From assembly GCA_023404675.1 (NCBI GenBank), contig JAEYAW010000013.1, forward strand, positions 248,001-312,000: a stretch of 64,000 nucleotides of DNA, written 5' to 3'. The notes under the pieces are model-generated. The model was given only the letters and a program-made list of their open reading frames with translations. It did no database searches and was not told where the DNA came from. A program made the translations under genes and the position numbers. This document shows positions 33,761 through 42,111 of this stretch, one piece after another (the stretch's first letter is position 1; each line of letters starts with the position of its first letter). Source of the stretch: Pseudomonadota bacterium (GTDB lineage Bacteria; Pseudomonadota; Alphaproteobacteria; Rhizobiales; Xanthobacteraceae).

Positions 33761-33781
33761 ACAGTTTTACATAGCTAAAGT
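33761..33781 (-). promoter_or_regulatory. Candidate operator ACTTTAG-N6-AAAACTGT (copy 2)
   Basis: Minus-strand match, 33781 to 33761, identical in both half-elements and in spacing to the site at 31564-31584. It is 30 bases upstream of the acyl-CoA dehydrogenase copy 2 start, where it could cover the promoter. A further CTTTAG follows (33760-33755), giving a direct repeat about two helical turns apart. Confidence 0.55.
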
Positions 33782-33829
33782 TATTCCGGATGGCCGTATT
33801 GTGTGCAGGCGGCAGCCAACGAATAGGCA

Positions 33830-33852
33830 GGCCGGACTCGTCGAGTCCGGCC
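33830..33852 (-). terminator. Strong stem-loop after the TctC-type gene
   Basis: GGCCGGACTCG and CGAGTCCGGCC form an 11-bp perfect stem (33830-33840 / 33842-33852), 14 bases after the stop of the binding-protein gene. There is no U-run, so it may be a Rho-dependent or mRNA-stabilising structure. Confidence 0.45.
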
Positions 33853-33865
33853 CGCCCCGATGCTG

Positions 33866-34855
33866 CTATTGCGGCGCGATCTTCGCGAACTGGGCGACCT
33901 TGCCCCACTTCTCCGTTTCGGCCGCGACGAAGGTCCGCATGGCTTCTGGCGATCCGCCAACCGGGTCCGCGCCGAGCTTGCGCAACTGGGCGACGGCCTC
34001 CTCGGTCGCCAGGAACCTGTTCACCGAGGCATTGAGCTTGCCGATGACCTCCGGTGGCGTCTTCGCCGGGGCGGCGATGGTGAACCACGATGCGGCCTCG
34101 TAGCCCGGCACGCCGGCTTCGGCGATGGTTGGGATGTTGGCGAGCGGCGGCCAGCGCTTGGCGGTGGAGACCGCGAGCGGCCGCACCGCGCCGGATTCGG
34201 CGAAGGACTGCACGGCGGGAAGGTTGTCGATCATCATGTGGACGCGCCCCGCGACCAGATCGGTGACGGCCGGCGCGCTGCCTTTGTAGGGCACGTGGAC
34301 GATATCGACGCCGGTCATCGACTTGAACAGTTCGGTCGATACATGCGCCGTGCTGCCCAGACCCGGCGTCGCATACAGAACCTCGCCGGGTTTCGACTTG
34401 CAGTAGGCGATCAGTTCCTCGATCGATTTGACCGGCAGCGACGGCGTGACCGAGCACAGATTCGCCACGCGCGCGATCACGGTCACCGGTGCGATGTCCT
34501 TGTCCTGATCATAGGTCAGGTTCTTGAACACGAAGCGGTTGATGGAGTGGGTTCCGGGCGTGCCTACGATGAAGGTGTAGCCATCCGGCTCCGCTTTCGC
34601 GACGAAATCGGCGGCGATGTTGCCGCCGGCGCCCGCCTTGTTCTCGATGAAGATCTGCTGGCCGTATTCCTCGCTCAGTTTCCCGGCGACGATGCGGGCG
34701 AGAAGGTCCGTGGTGCCGCCGGGCGAAAACGGCACGACGAATTTCACCGGCCGCGTGGGCCAGCTGTTCGCTTTCGCGGTGCGGATGACGAAGGGAGCGG
34801 CGAGCGCGGCTCCGCCCCCGGCCACGAGCGCGCGACGGGAGAGAAGGACAGACAT
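33866..34855 (-). CDS. TctC/Bug-family tripartite tricarboxylate transporter binding protein
   Basis: 329 residues. A twin-arginine-like signal (LLSRRALVAGGGAALAAPF) is followed by the Bug fold: WPTRPVKFVVPFSPGGTTD, then GAGGNIAADFVAKAEPDGYT, YATPGLGSTAH and FVPYKGSAP-like HVPYKGSAPA. These proteins bind carboxylic acids in the periplasm. No TctA/TctB membrane genes lie beside it, so it is an orphan receptor here or feeds a permease elsewhere. The ATG at 34855 follows GGAGG. It is upstream of the acyl-CoA dehydrogenase copy 2 in the same direction and divergent from the TRAP genes. Confidence 0.92.
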   Translation of the reverse strand: MSVLLSRRALVAGGGAALAAPFVIRTAKANSWPTRPVKFVVPFSPGGTTDLLARIVAGKLSEEYGQQIFIENKAGAGGNIAADFVAKAEPDGYTFIVGTPGTHSINRFVFKNLTYDQDKDIAPVTVIARVANLCSVTPSLPVKSIEELIAYCKSKPGEVLYATPGLGSTAHVSTELFKSMTGVDIVHVPYKGSAPAVTDLVAGRVHMMIDNLPAVQSFAESGAVRPLAVSTAKRWPPLANIPTIAEAGVPGYEAASWFTIAAPAKTPPEVIGKLNASVNRFLATEEAVAQLRKLGADPVGGSPEAMRTFVAAETEKWGKVAQFAKIAPQ

Positions 34856-35085
34856 GGTTTCCTCCGGACTGTTTTTGTTGTCGTCAGCCTCTAGCACAGC
34901 TGCGGGCCGGGCGCAGCCCGGCGTCGCGCCGGGCTCAGGTGCGTCTTAGACCAATGTCCCGATGGACCTCGCGGGTGGCCCATCCTTAACTGGACGACAA
35001 AAGGTTGACCTGCGGCGCGCAGGTCGCCACGGTGAACGCAGAAGGCCAGAGACTGGCCCGCGCATTCTAGTCTGGGGAAGAAACG

Positions 35086-36033
35086 ATGAAATCGAAACTC
35101 GCGATGGTGCTCGCGGCGGGCGCGTTGACGCTCGGTGCGCCTGCTGCGCATGCGCAGCAGTTCATCAACGTGCTCACGGGCGGCACGTCCGGAGTCTATT
35201 ATCCGCTCGGTGTCGCGATCGGGAAAATCTACGGCGAGAAGATACCCGGGGTTAAAACCCAGGTTCAGGCCACCAAGGCGTCGGTGGAAAATCTCGTGCT
35301 GCTTCAGCAGGGGCGCGGTGAACTGGCGTTCACGCTCGGCGATTCACTGAAGGCGGCATGGGAGGGCGACGCCGAGGCGGGCTTCAAGTCGAAGCTCGAC
35401 AAGCTGCGGGTGATCGGCGCGATCTATCCGAACTATATCCAGATCGTCGCGACCTCCGAGAGCGGCATCAAGACTCTGGCCGACCTCAAGGGCAAGAGCC
35501 TCTCGGTCGGTGCGCCGAAGTCCGGCACCGAGCTGAACTCGCGCGCGATTCTGGCGGCGGCCGGCATGAGCTACAAGGACCTCGGCAAGGTCGAGTATCT
35601 GCCGTTCGCCGAATCCGTCGATCTGATGAAGAACCGCCAGCTCGCGGCGACGCTGCAATCGGCAGGGCTCGGCGTCGCCTCGCTGAAGGATCTCAGCAAT
35701 TCGACGCAGATCAGCGTCGTGTCGGTGCCGAAGGAGACCGTGGACAAGATCGGTCCGCCGTTCGTCTCGACGGTGATCCCTGCGAAGACCTATACCGGAC
35801 AGGAGCAGGACGTGCCGACCGCCGCCGTCATCAACTATCTCGTCACATCGTCGGCGGTCTCCGACGATCTCGCCTATCAGATGACGAAGGAAATCTTCGA
35901 GAACCTGCCGGAACTCGTCAACGCGCATGCGGCAGGCAAGGAGATCAAGCTCGCGACGGCGGCGAGCGGTAGTCCGGTGCCGCTGCATCCCGGCGCCATC
36001 CGCTTCTACAAGGAAAAGGGCGTGCTGAAATAA
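35086..36033 (+). CDS. TAXI-family TRAP transporter substrate-binding protein
   Basis: 315 residues with a signal peptide ending in AHAQQ (about residue 24). Mature part begins FINVLTGGTSGVYYPLGVAIG, the signature of TAXI solute receptors (TRAP-associated extracytoplasmic immunogenic), followed by TKASVENLVLLQQGRGELAF and VGAPKSGTE. It would capture an organic acid or amino acid in the periplasm and deliver it to the fused DctQM permease encoded next. A GGGGAAG ribosome site precedes the ATG. The ligand cannot be read from sequence. Confidence 0.93.
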   Translation: MKSKLAMVLAAGALTLGAPAAHAQQFINVLTGGTSGVYYPLGVAIGKIYGEKIPGVKTQVQATKASVENLVLLQQGRGELAFTLGDSLKAAWEGDAEAGFKSKLDKLRVIGAIYPNYIQIVATSESGIKTLADLKGKSLSVGAPKSGTELNSRAILAAAGMSYKDLGKVEYLPFAESVDLMKNRQLAATLQSAGLGVASLKDLSNSTQISVVSVPKETVDKIGPPFVSTVIPAKTYTGQEQDVPTAAVINYLVTSSAVSDDLAYQMTKEIFENLPELVNAHAAGKEIKLATAASGSPVPLHPGAIRFYKEKGVLK

Positions 36034-36062
36034 GTCGCTCTGGCGTTCGCCATTCGGGTGCA

Positions 36063-36090
36063 CCCTCCCTTGCCTCGGCGGCGGGGAGGG
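36063..36090 (+). terminator. Stem-loop between binding protein and permease genes
   Basis: CCCTCCC (36063-36069) pairs with GGGAGGG (36084-36090). It is not followed by a clear U-run. Placed between the receptor and permease genes, it may lower permease expression relative to the receptor or protect the receptor mRNA. Confidence 0.35.
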
Positions 36091-36164
36091 GCTCCATTTC
36101 AGATCGAAAATAATAACATCAAGCCAGCCAGAGCAAAGAAACACCGGCTGGGGGAGCGCCGTCG

Positions 36165-38273
36165 ATGCTGAAGGCAGCCGAGCCGGAACAGCCGGTCAAG
36201 GTCGAGTTCGACAATTTCGAACATGGCTTTCCCGAAGGCTTTGGTCCCGGCTGGTGGGGCCGACTGGCTTACGCGGTCGGCATCGCCTTCGCGGTGTTTC
36301 AGTTGGTCATCGCCGCGTGGAGCATCCTGCCGAGCCAGGTGGTGCGCGGCGTTCACGTCGGGTTCCTGCTGCTGCTGACCTTCGGGCTGATCGGTAATTT
36401 TACGGCGAAGAGCGATGCCGGGCGGGCGCTGGCCTGGACCATCGGGGCCGCCGGCTTCATGACCGGCCTTTATCAGTGGATCTTCTATGCCGATCTGATC
36501 GCGCGCGATGGCGATCCGACGCATCTCGATCTCGTGGTCGGCACGGTGCTCGCCGTGCTGATCTTCGAGGGCACGCGCCGGATGATGGGGCTGGCGCTGC
36601 CCCTGATGTGCGGCGTGTGTCTGCTCTACTGGTTTTTCGGACAGTATCTGCCCGCGCCGCTCAACCATCGCGGCTATGATTTCGATCAGGTCATCACGCA
36701 TCTGTCGTTCGGCACCGAGGGCTTTTATGGCGTGCCGATCTACGTATCGGCCACTTACATCTTCCTGTTCATCCTGTTCGGCTCGTTCCTTGAACGCGCC
36801 GGAATGATCCAGCTGTTCACCGACGTGTCGCTCGGCCTGTTCGGCCGCACGCGGGGCGGCCCCGCCAAGGTCGCCGTGTTCGCGTCCGGCCTGATGGGCA
36901 CGATTTCCGGTTCGGGCGTCGCCAACGTGGTGACGGTCGGCCAGTTCACGATTCCCCTGATGATCCGCTTCGGCTATCGCCGCGCCTTCGCGGCGGGCGT
37001 CGAGGCGACCGCGTCGATGGGTGGGCAGATCATGCCGCCGGTGATGGGCGCGGTGGCGTTCATCATGGCCGAGACGCTCGGCGTCGATTATTCGGTGATC
37101 GTGAAGGCGGCCGTCATTCCGGCCATGCTCTATTTCGCGTCTGCGTTCTGGATGGTGCATCTGGAGGCGGGCAAGCACGGCCTCGTCGGCATGTCGCGCG
37201 ATCAGATCCCGAGCGCACTGAAGGCCGTCGTGGAGCGCTGGTATCTTGTGCTGCCGCTGGCGGCGCTGGTGTTCATGCTGTTCGAGGGCTTTACCCCGCT
37301 CTACGCGGGCACCATGGGACTGTCGCTCACGGTGGCGCTGATCCTCGGCGCCAGCATCACGCTCGGCTTTTCCAACGTCGTGCTGCGCTACGTGTTCTGG
37401 ATCGGCCTTGCACTTGTCATCGGCGCGCTGCTGCGCGAGGGGCTCAACGTCGCGATGGTCGCGGCGGTGATCGCCGTGCTGATCCTTATCAGCGCGTTCA
37501 CGCGCGGGGGCCGCGGCACGCTGGCGGCCTGCCGGGATTCGCTCGCCGACAGCGCGAAGTCCGCGCTGACCGTCGGCATGGCCTGCGCCATTGTCGGCAC
37601 CATCATCGGCATGATGACGCAGACCGGCGTCGGTACCATCTTCGGAAGCTGGGTGATCGGGCTTGGTGAGCAGAGCCTGTTTCTGGCGCTGATCCTCACC
37701 ATGATCCTGTCGATCCTGCTCGGCACCGGGATTCCGACGATCCCGACCTATATCATCACCGCGGCGCTGGCCGCGCCCGCGCTCGCCAAGCTCGGAGTTC
37801 CGCTGATCGTCAGTCATATGTTCGCGTTCTATTACGGCATCATGGCGGATCTCTCGCCGCCGGTGGCGCTGGCGGCGCTGGCGGCCGCGCCGATCGCGAA
37901 GGAAAATCCGGACAAGATCGGCTGGGAGGCGATGCGCATCGCGCTCGCGGGGTATGTGATCCCGTTCATCGCGGTGTATTCGCCCGCGCTGATGCTGCAG
38001 GACGGCGATCCGATGGCCGCGCAGCTCGGCTTTTACGGTGCCGTGGTCTACGCCACCTTCAAGGCGCTGGTCGCGATCGCTCTGTTCGGCATGGTGGCGA
38101 TCGGCTTCCTGTTCGCGCGCATGAGCGTGATCGAGCGGCTGCTGGCCTTTGGGGCCGCGGTGCTGCTGCTCGGCGAGCTGCCGCATTCGGACTGGATCGG
38201 CTACGCGCTCACCGCCGCGCTGGTGCTGTGGCAATGGCGCAAGCGCGCCGCCGTTCAGGCTGCCGTGGCGTGA
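36165..38273 (+). CDS. TRAP transporter fused DctQM permease (TAXI type)
   Basis: 702-residue inner-membrane permease with about 16-18 helices. The first part (about residues 1-130) corresponds to the small DctQ subunit, the rest to DctM, with family blocks such as GSGVANVVTVGQFTIPLM, ASMGGQIMPPVMGAVAF and GTGIPTIPTYI. Secondary, ion-driven uptake is expected. It is preceded by its receptor gene and its stop overlaps the next start (GTGA), so the DUF1850 protein is translationally coupled. Confidence 0.94.
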   Translation: MLKAAEPEQPVKVEFDNFEHGFPEGFGPGWWGRLAYAVGIAFAVFQLVIAAWSILPSQVVRGVHVGFLLLLTFGLIGNFTAKSDAGRALAWTIGAAGFMTGLYQWIFYADLIARDGDPTHLDLVVGTVLAVLIFEGTRRMMGLALPLMCGVCLLYWFFGQYLPAPLNHRGYDFDQVITHLSFGTEGFYGVPIYVSATYIFLFILFGSFLERAGMIQLFTDVSLGLFGRTRGGPAKVAVFASGLMGTISGSGVANVVTVGQFTIPLMIRFGYRRAFAAGVEATASMGGQIMPPVMGAVAFIMAETLGVDYSVIVKAAVIPAMLYFASAFWMVHLEAGKHGLVGMSRDQIPSALKAVVERWYLVLPLAALVFMLFEGFTPLYAGTMGLSLTVALILGASITLGFSNVVLRYVFWIGLALVIGALLREGLNVAMVAAVIAVLILISAFTRGGRGTLAACRDSLADSAKSALTVGMACAIVGTIIGMMTQTGVGTIFGSWVIGLGEQSLFLALILTMILSILLGTGIPTIPTYIITAALAAPALAKLGVPLIVSHMFAFYYGIMADLSPPVALAALAAAPIAKENPDKIGWEAMRIALAGYVIPFIAVYSPALMLQDGDPMAAQLGFYGAVVYATFKALVAIALFGMVAIGFLFARMSVIERLLAFGAAVLLLGELPHSDWIGYALTAALVLWQWRKRAAVQAAVA

Positions 38274-38638
38274 GTCTGTGCCTCGCCAGCGCGGGTGCCG
38301 TGAAGGCGCTGGCGCTCGCCGCGTTCACGCTGGCCTGGACCCATTCCATCGAGAAGGTGGAATGGCGCGAAGACTGGCGCGCCACGCCGCAGGGTCTCGT
38401 GCTGGAGACGGCGCGGGTGAAAGGCTCCGGCGCGGGCATGGAGCCGCCGCCCGAGGCACGGCTCGCAGATGGCTGGTTCGTCTGGCATCCGCGCCGCCCG
38501 CCGCTGCGCGAGATCGCGCTCGGCAATTCCGGCGCGGCGGGCGAATGGCATTTATGCGCGGACGGAACATGCCGGCCGTTGTCGCAATTCGTGGAGACGG
38601 CGGCTGGCGAGCCGGTCGTCATGAGCGCGTGCGATTGA
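38270..38638 (+). CDS. DUF1850 protein associated with TAXI-TRAP transporters
   Basis: 122 residues. A short hydrophobic N-terminus is followed by the DUF1850 domain: SIEKVEWREDW, then LVLETARVKGSGAGMEPPPEARLADGWFVWHP. Cysteines occur in the C-terminal HLCADGTC. I take GTG 38270, which overlaps the permease stop in GTGA; an upstream frame to 38228 lies inside the permease. Proteins of this family are usually encoded with TAXI-TRAP genes and probably assist the transporter. It converges with the CNNM-type gene at seven bases. Confidence 0.82.
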   Translation: MSLCLASAGAVKALALAAFTLAWTHSIEKVEWREDWRATPQGLVLETARVKGSGAGMEPPPEARLADGWFVWHPRRPPLREIALGNSGAAGEWHLCADGTCRPLSQFVETAAGEPVVMSACD

Positions 38639-38645
38639 CGATGCC

Positions 38646-39932
38646 TCAGCCCGCATCGATCCTTGCCGCCAGCACCTTGTCGATGCGGCGGCCGTCCATG
38701 TCGACCACCTCGAAGCGCCAGCCCTGCGTCTCGAAGACCTGCCCGGCCTCCGGCAGCGCGCCAAGGTTCTGCAAGATGAATCCCGCAACCGTATGAAACG
38801 CGCGGCTCTCCGGCATGATGATGTGCAGGAGGTCGGCGCATTCGTCGGCGGGCATCCATCCGGCCAGCAGATAGGAGCCGTCCGCACGCTGGATCGCTGC
38901 CTGCTCGGGCGGACCCTCCTCGGTGAAAAAGCCGCCGACGATGGATTCCAGAATATCCGCAGAGGTCACGACGCCGAGGAAGTCGCCGTATTCGTCGTAG
39001 ACGAGACCCATATGCACGGCTGAGTTCTTGAGGATCAGCACCACGTCGCGGGCATCCGCCGATTCCGGAATGACGGGCGCTTCGCGCACCAGCGCGCGGA
39101 TGTCGTCGCTGCCGTTCACCATGGCGTCCAGCAGATCCTTGGCCTGAAGGATGCCGATCGGATGGTCGCGGTCGCCTTCGTGCACCGGCAGGCGTGAATG
39201 GTTGCTGGTGCGAAACGTCTCGCGGATCGTCGCGACGGGATCGGTGAGGTCGATCATGTCGACCTCGCGGCGCGGCGTCATCACTGCGCCGACCGGCCGG
39301 TCGCCGAGGCGCATCACGCCGGCGATCATTTCCTTCTCGCCGGGTTCGAGCACGCCGGCATTTTCGGCTTCCACGATCAGCGTGCGGATTTCATCCTCGG
39401 TCACGGTCTCGGAGGCTTCGCCGCGCTGGCCGAGCAGATAAAGCACTGCCTTGCCGGACGCATCCAGCAGCCACACGATGGGCGCCGAAATGCGGGCGAT
39501 GAACGTCATCGCCGGAGCGACGCGCACCGCCATCGCTTCGGGGTCGCGCAGCGCCACCTGTTTCGGGACGAGTTCGCCGATGATCAGCGAGGCGTAGGTG
39601 ATCAGCGTGACCACGATGCCGACACCGGCTGCGTCCGCGACGCCTTTGCTCAGGCCCGTCTCGACCAGCCACGCCGAAAGGCGCTGGCCGAGCGTCGCGC
39701 CGGAAAACGCGCCGGACAGGACGCCGATCAGGGTGATGCCGATCTGGACGGTGGAGAGGAAGCGGCCGGGGTCCGAGGCCAGCGCAAGCGCGCGCTTCGA
39801 TCCATGGACGCCTTTCTCAGCCAGGGCCGCCAGCCGCGCGGGGCGGGAGGACACGATGGCCAGTTCCGACATGGCGAACAGGCCGTTGACGACGATCAGG
39901 ATCGCGGCGATCCCGAGTTCGAGGGATAACAT
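38646..39932 (-). CDS. CNNM/CorC (hemolysin-related) transporter-like protein
   Basis: 428-residue membrane protein of the UPF0053/CNNM family. An N-terminal DUF21 membrane domain (about 1-190, ELGIAAILIVVNGLFAMSELA) is followed by a CBS pair (about 210-330; PVGAVMTPRREVDMID and GDFLGVVTSADILESIVGG) and a C-terminal CorC_HlyC domain (about 340-420). Family members export or sense divalent cations, such as Mg2+. Hemolysin is a historical label only. It stands alone. Confidence 0.92.
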   Translation of the reverse strand: MLSLELGIAAILIVVNGLFAMSELAIVSSRPARLAALAEKGVHGSKRALALASDPGRFLSTVQIGITLIGVLSGAFSGATLGQRLSAWLVETGLSKGVADAAGVGIVVTLITYASLIIGELVPKQVALRDPEAMAVRVAPAMTFIARISAPIVWLLDASGKAVLYLLGQRGEASETVTEDEIRTLIVEAENAGVLEPGEKEMIAGVMRLGDRPVGAVMTPRREVDMIDLTDPVATIRETFRTSNHSRLPVHEGDRDHPIGILQAKDLLDAMVNGSDDIRALVREAPVIPESADARDVVLILKNSAVHMGLVYDEYGDFLGVVTSADILESIVGGFFTEEGPPEQAAIQRADGSYLLAGWMPADECADLLHIIMPESRAFHTVAGFILQNLGALPEAGQVFETQGWRFEVVDMDGRRIDKVLAARIDAG

Positions 39933-40102
39933 CTCACCCTTGGGGTTGTGGACGATCTCCGCAACATAGCTATCACGCTGGCGCGCCGGAAGAGCCGTGA
40001 GCCAGCGGATTCTCTCAAGCCGCCTCCGCCGCAGGCGAGCTGGCGGTCCCTGAAGGTGCCAGGGAACCGCTGTGAATCCAGCCCTGCTTCGGATCGCTCC
40101 GG

Positions 40103-41965
40103 TTACTGCGTCGTGATCGCGGCGGAGGTCGCGCCGCGCAGGACCATATCGTTGTTGGAATCTGGGCCAAAGAAGATCGCGACCGCGCGACTATGCGCCG
40201 GATCGGGGGGAACATCTCCGGATGCCTGGAAGAAAAACGTGAACGTTGCGGTCTCGTTCTGCCCGAACGTCTTTATGATGGTGGACTCCGGTGGAGCCTT
40301 GCAGGCGCCGGTGGCCGGATTGGTTTCGCAGGCGACAGAAGCAACCGGAAGAATGCTTGCCTCGGTCAGTTGGTCGCCCCGGTCCGATTTGAACGCCCCG
40401 GCCGTGGCATATACGGTTCCCGGCCCGCCGACATTCGTTACAGCGACCGCGAAGGCCCCTGTGCCATTGGGCCCGCCGGTGCGGACGTAGCCGTCGTTCG
40501 ACGGTGTCAGGCCGACGGCGATGATGTCGGGCACGGGCGTGCTTTCGACCCGCAGGTTCCAGGTGTTGAGCATCGAGGCGCTGGCGGCCGACTTCGGATT
40601 GCCGCCGAGGCAGGTGTAGCCGAGTTTGACATCAGGGCCGGAGAAGAAGCCTGACGTGTGCGGGGCTCTTGTGTTGAAGCCGACCATGAAGGTCTGCAGA
40701 CCGCCCGGCGGGATATCGACGCGGGTGTTCACCGTGCCGCTCAACGCATTGGTCGCGGGATTGGTCGTCTGGAACACGAAGTCTCCGGCCACGGGCGTGA
40801 TCGGCGCGATGCCGCACTGGTTGAGCCATCCGCCGGTATTGTTGATCATGCTGGTGAAGATCGTGGCGGCCTGTCCGGTCTGCACCGAGCGTGTATAGGG
40901 CAGCGTCGAGGCCAGCAGATCGTTGTTCGTCGCGGGAGGCATGATGCGGCTGATGCGGTTGCCGACCCGTTCGGTGAACCAGATCGCGCCATCCGGCCCG
41001 GCCGTGATGCCGGTCGGCTGGCGCGACGGCTGCGGGTTCGAGACATAGGCGGGAATCGGCACGCCATGTTCGGCGAGGGGATAACCGGGCGCATAGTCGA
41101 TCTGGCCGATCCTGTTGCCGTCCTGCTCGGTGAACCAGACCCGGCCGTCATAGCCGGTGACCACGCCCCACGGATAGCTCGACGCCGTCGGCACGGCCAA
41201 TAAGGAAAGAGCGCCGTCGAGCAGTCGGAAGATATAGCTCTCGGTGGTGAAGATGATCGACCCGTCAGGACCGCGTGCCAGATTCAGCGGAGCATTGCCG
41301 GGAGGCATCGGATCGGTTTCCCCGAACACGGGCGGGCTTTGCCGGGGATCGAACCAGCCGACGGTGCGTCTGCCGCGCGCCGCGAAATAGATCTTTCCGT
41401 CCGCCCCGCTGACGATGCCATTCGGCTGGTTGTTAGGCGTGGGGATGGTGAACTCGGTGATGACGCCCGCTGTCGTGATCCGGCCGATCTTGTTGCGAAG
41501 ATTCTCGGTGAAATACAGCGCGCCGTCGACGCCGGGCGTGATGTGCATCGGGTTGCTGTTGGCGGTCGGGATGGTGAATTCGGTGATCGATCCGCCGTCG
41601 ATGTTCAGCCGCCCGATCTTGTTGGTGTTGAACTGCGTGAACCAGATGTTGCCGTCCGAGCCGACAGCGATGCCGTAGGGCATGCTGTTCGCGGTGGGTA
41701 CCGGCGTTTCGTTGATGGTGCCGCTGGAGGCCTGGATCCGGCCGATCTTGTTGCCGTCGAGCTCCGTGAAATAGAGGCGGCCGTTGGGATGGGATACGAT
41801 CGCGTTCGGGCGCGCGTTCGCGGTCGGCAGATCGTATTGCAGGAAGGCCTGTGCGGCGGCGGGCGAGGCAGGCGCGCTGAATCCGAGCGCGGCGATGCCG
41901 CCGAGAACTGCAATGACCATCCGGCCGCGCCGGGCCGATCCCGAATGTGGATTCTGCAATGCCAT
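40103..41965 (-). CDS. Secreted streptogramin-lyase-like beta-propeller protein
   Basis: 620 residues. A signal peptide (ends PAAAQA, about residue 40) is followed by six or seven repeats of about 46 residues in about residues 45-340, each with a core like GxIWFTExxGNKIGRI plus ITEFTIPTANSxP. This is the Vgb (virginiamycin B lyase) propeller pattern. The last 260 residues are a different beta-rich part (NNTGGWLNQCGIAPITPV...). Most Vgb-like proteins in environmental bacteria are not antibiotic enzymes, so I do not claim lyase activity. ATG 41965 is favoured over the TTG at 41974 because GAAGG lies nine bases upstream. Confidence 0.82.
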   Translation of the reverse strand: MALQNPHSGSARRGRMVIAVLGGIAALGFSAPASPAAAQAFLQYDLPTANARPNAIVSHPNGRLYFTELDGNKIGRIQASSGTINETPVPTANSMPYGIAVGSDGNIWFTQFNTNKIGRLNIDGGSITEFTIPTANSNPMHITPGVDGALYFTENLRNKIGRITTAGVITEFTIPTPNNQPNGIVSGADGKIYFAARGRRTVGWFDPRQSPPVFGETDPMPPGNAPLNLARGPDGSIIFTTESYIFRLLDGALSLLAVPTASSYPWGVVTGYDGRVWFTEQDGNRIGQIDYAPGYPLAEHGVPIPAYVSNPQPSRQPTGITAGPDGAIWFTERVGNRISRIMPPATNNDLLASTLPYTRSVQTGQAATIFTSMINNTGGWLNQCGIAPITPVAGDFVFQTTNPATNALSGTVNTRVDIPPGGLQTFMVGFNTRAPHTSGFFSGPDVKLGYTCLGGNPKSAASASMLNTWNLRVESTPVPDIIAVGLTPSNDGYVRTGGPNGTGAFAVAVTNVGGPGTVYATAGAFKSDRGDQLTEASILPVASVACETNPATGACKAPPESTIIKTFGQNETATFTFFFQASGDVPPDPAHSRAVAIFFGPDSNNDMVLRGATSAAITTQ

Positions 41966-42111
41966 GTTGCTCAACCTTCATTTGGGCGGCATCCGGATCG
42001 TCTCGCCGGCGCCGCGCGATATGCGCGGGACGATAGGGAGGAGACGTTCGGTGGCACTACCGGCAAATGCCGGAGGTGCGGCGGGTCGCCGCAGGCGCCC
42101 AAGAGGAAAGA

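Noticed and set aside
40103..41965. Annotation as antibiotic-inactivating virginiamycin B lyase
   Set aside because: Only the propeller repeat is shared; extra domain and secretion argue against a direct functional transfer.
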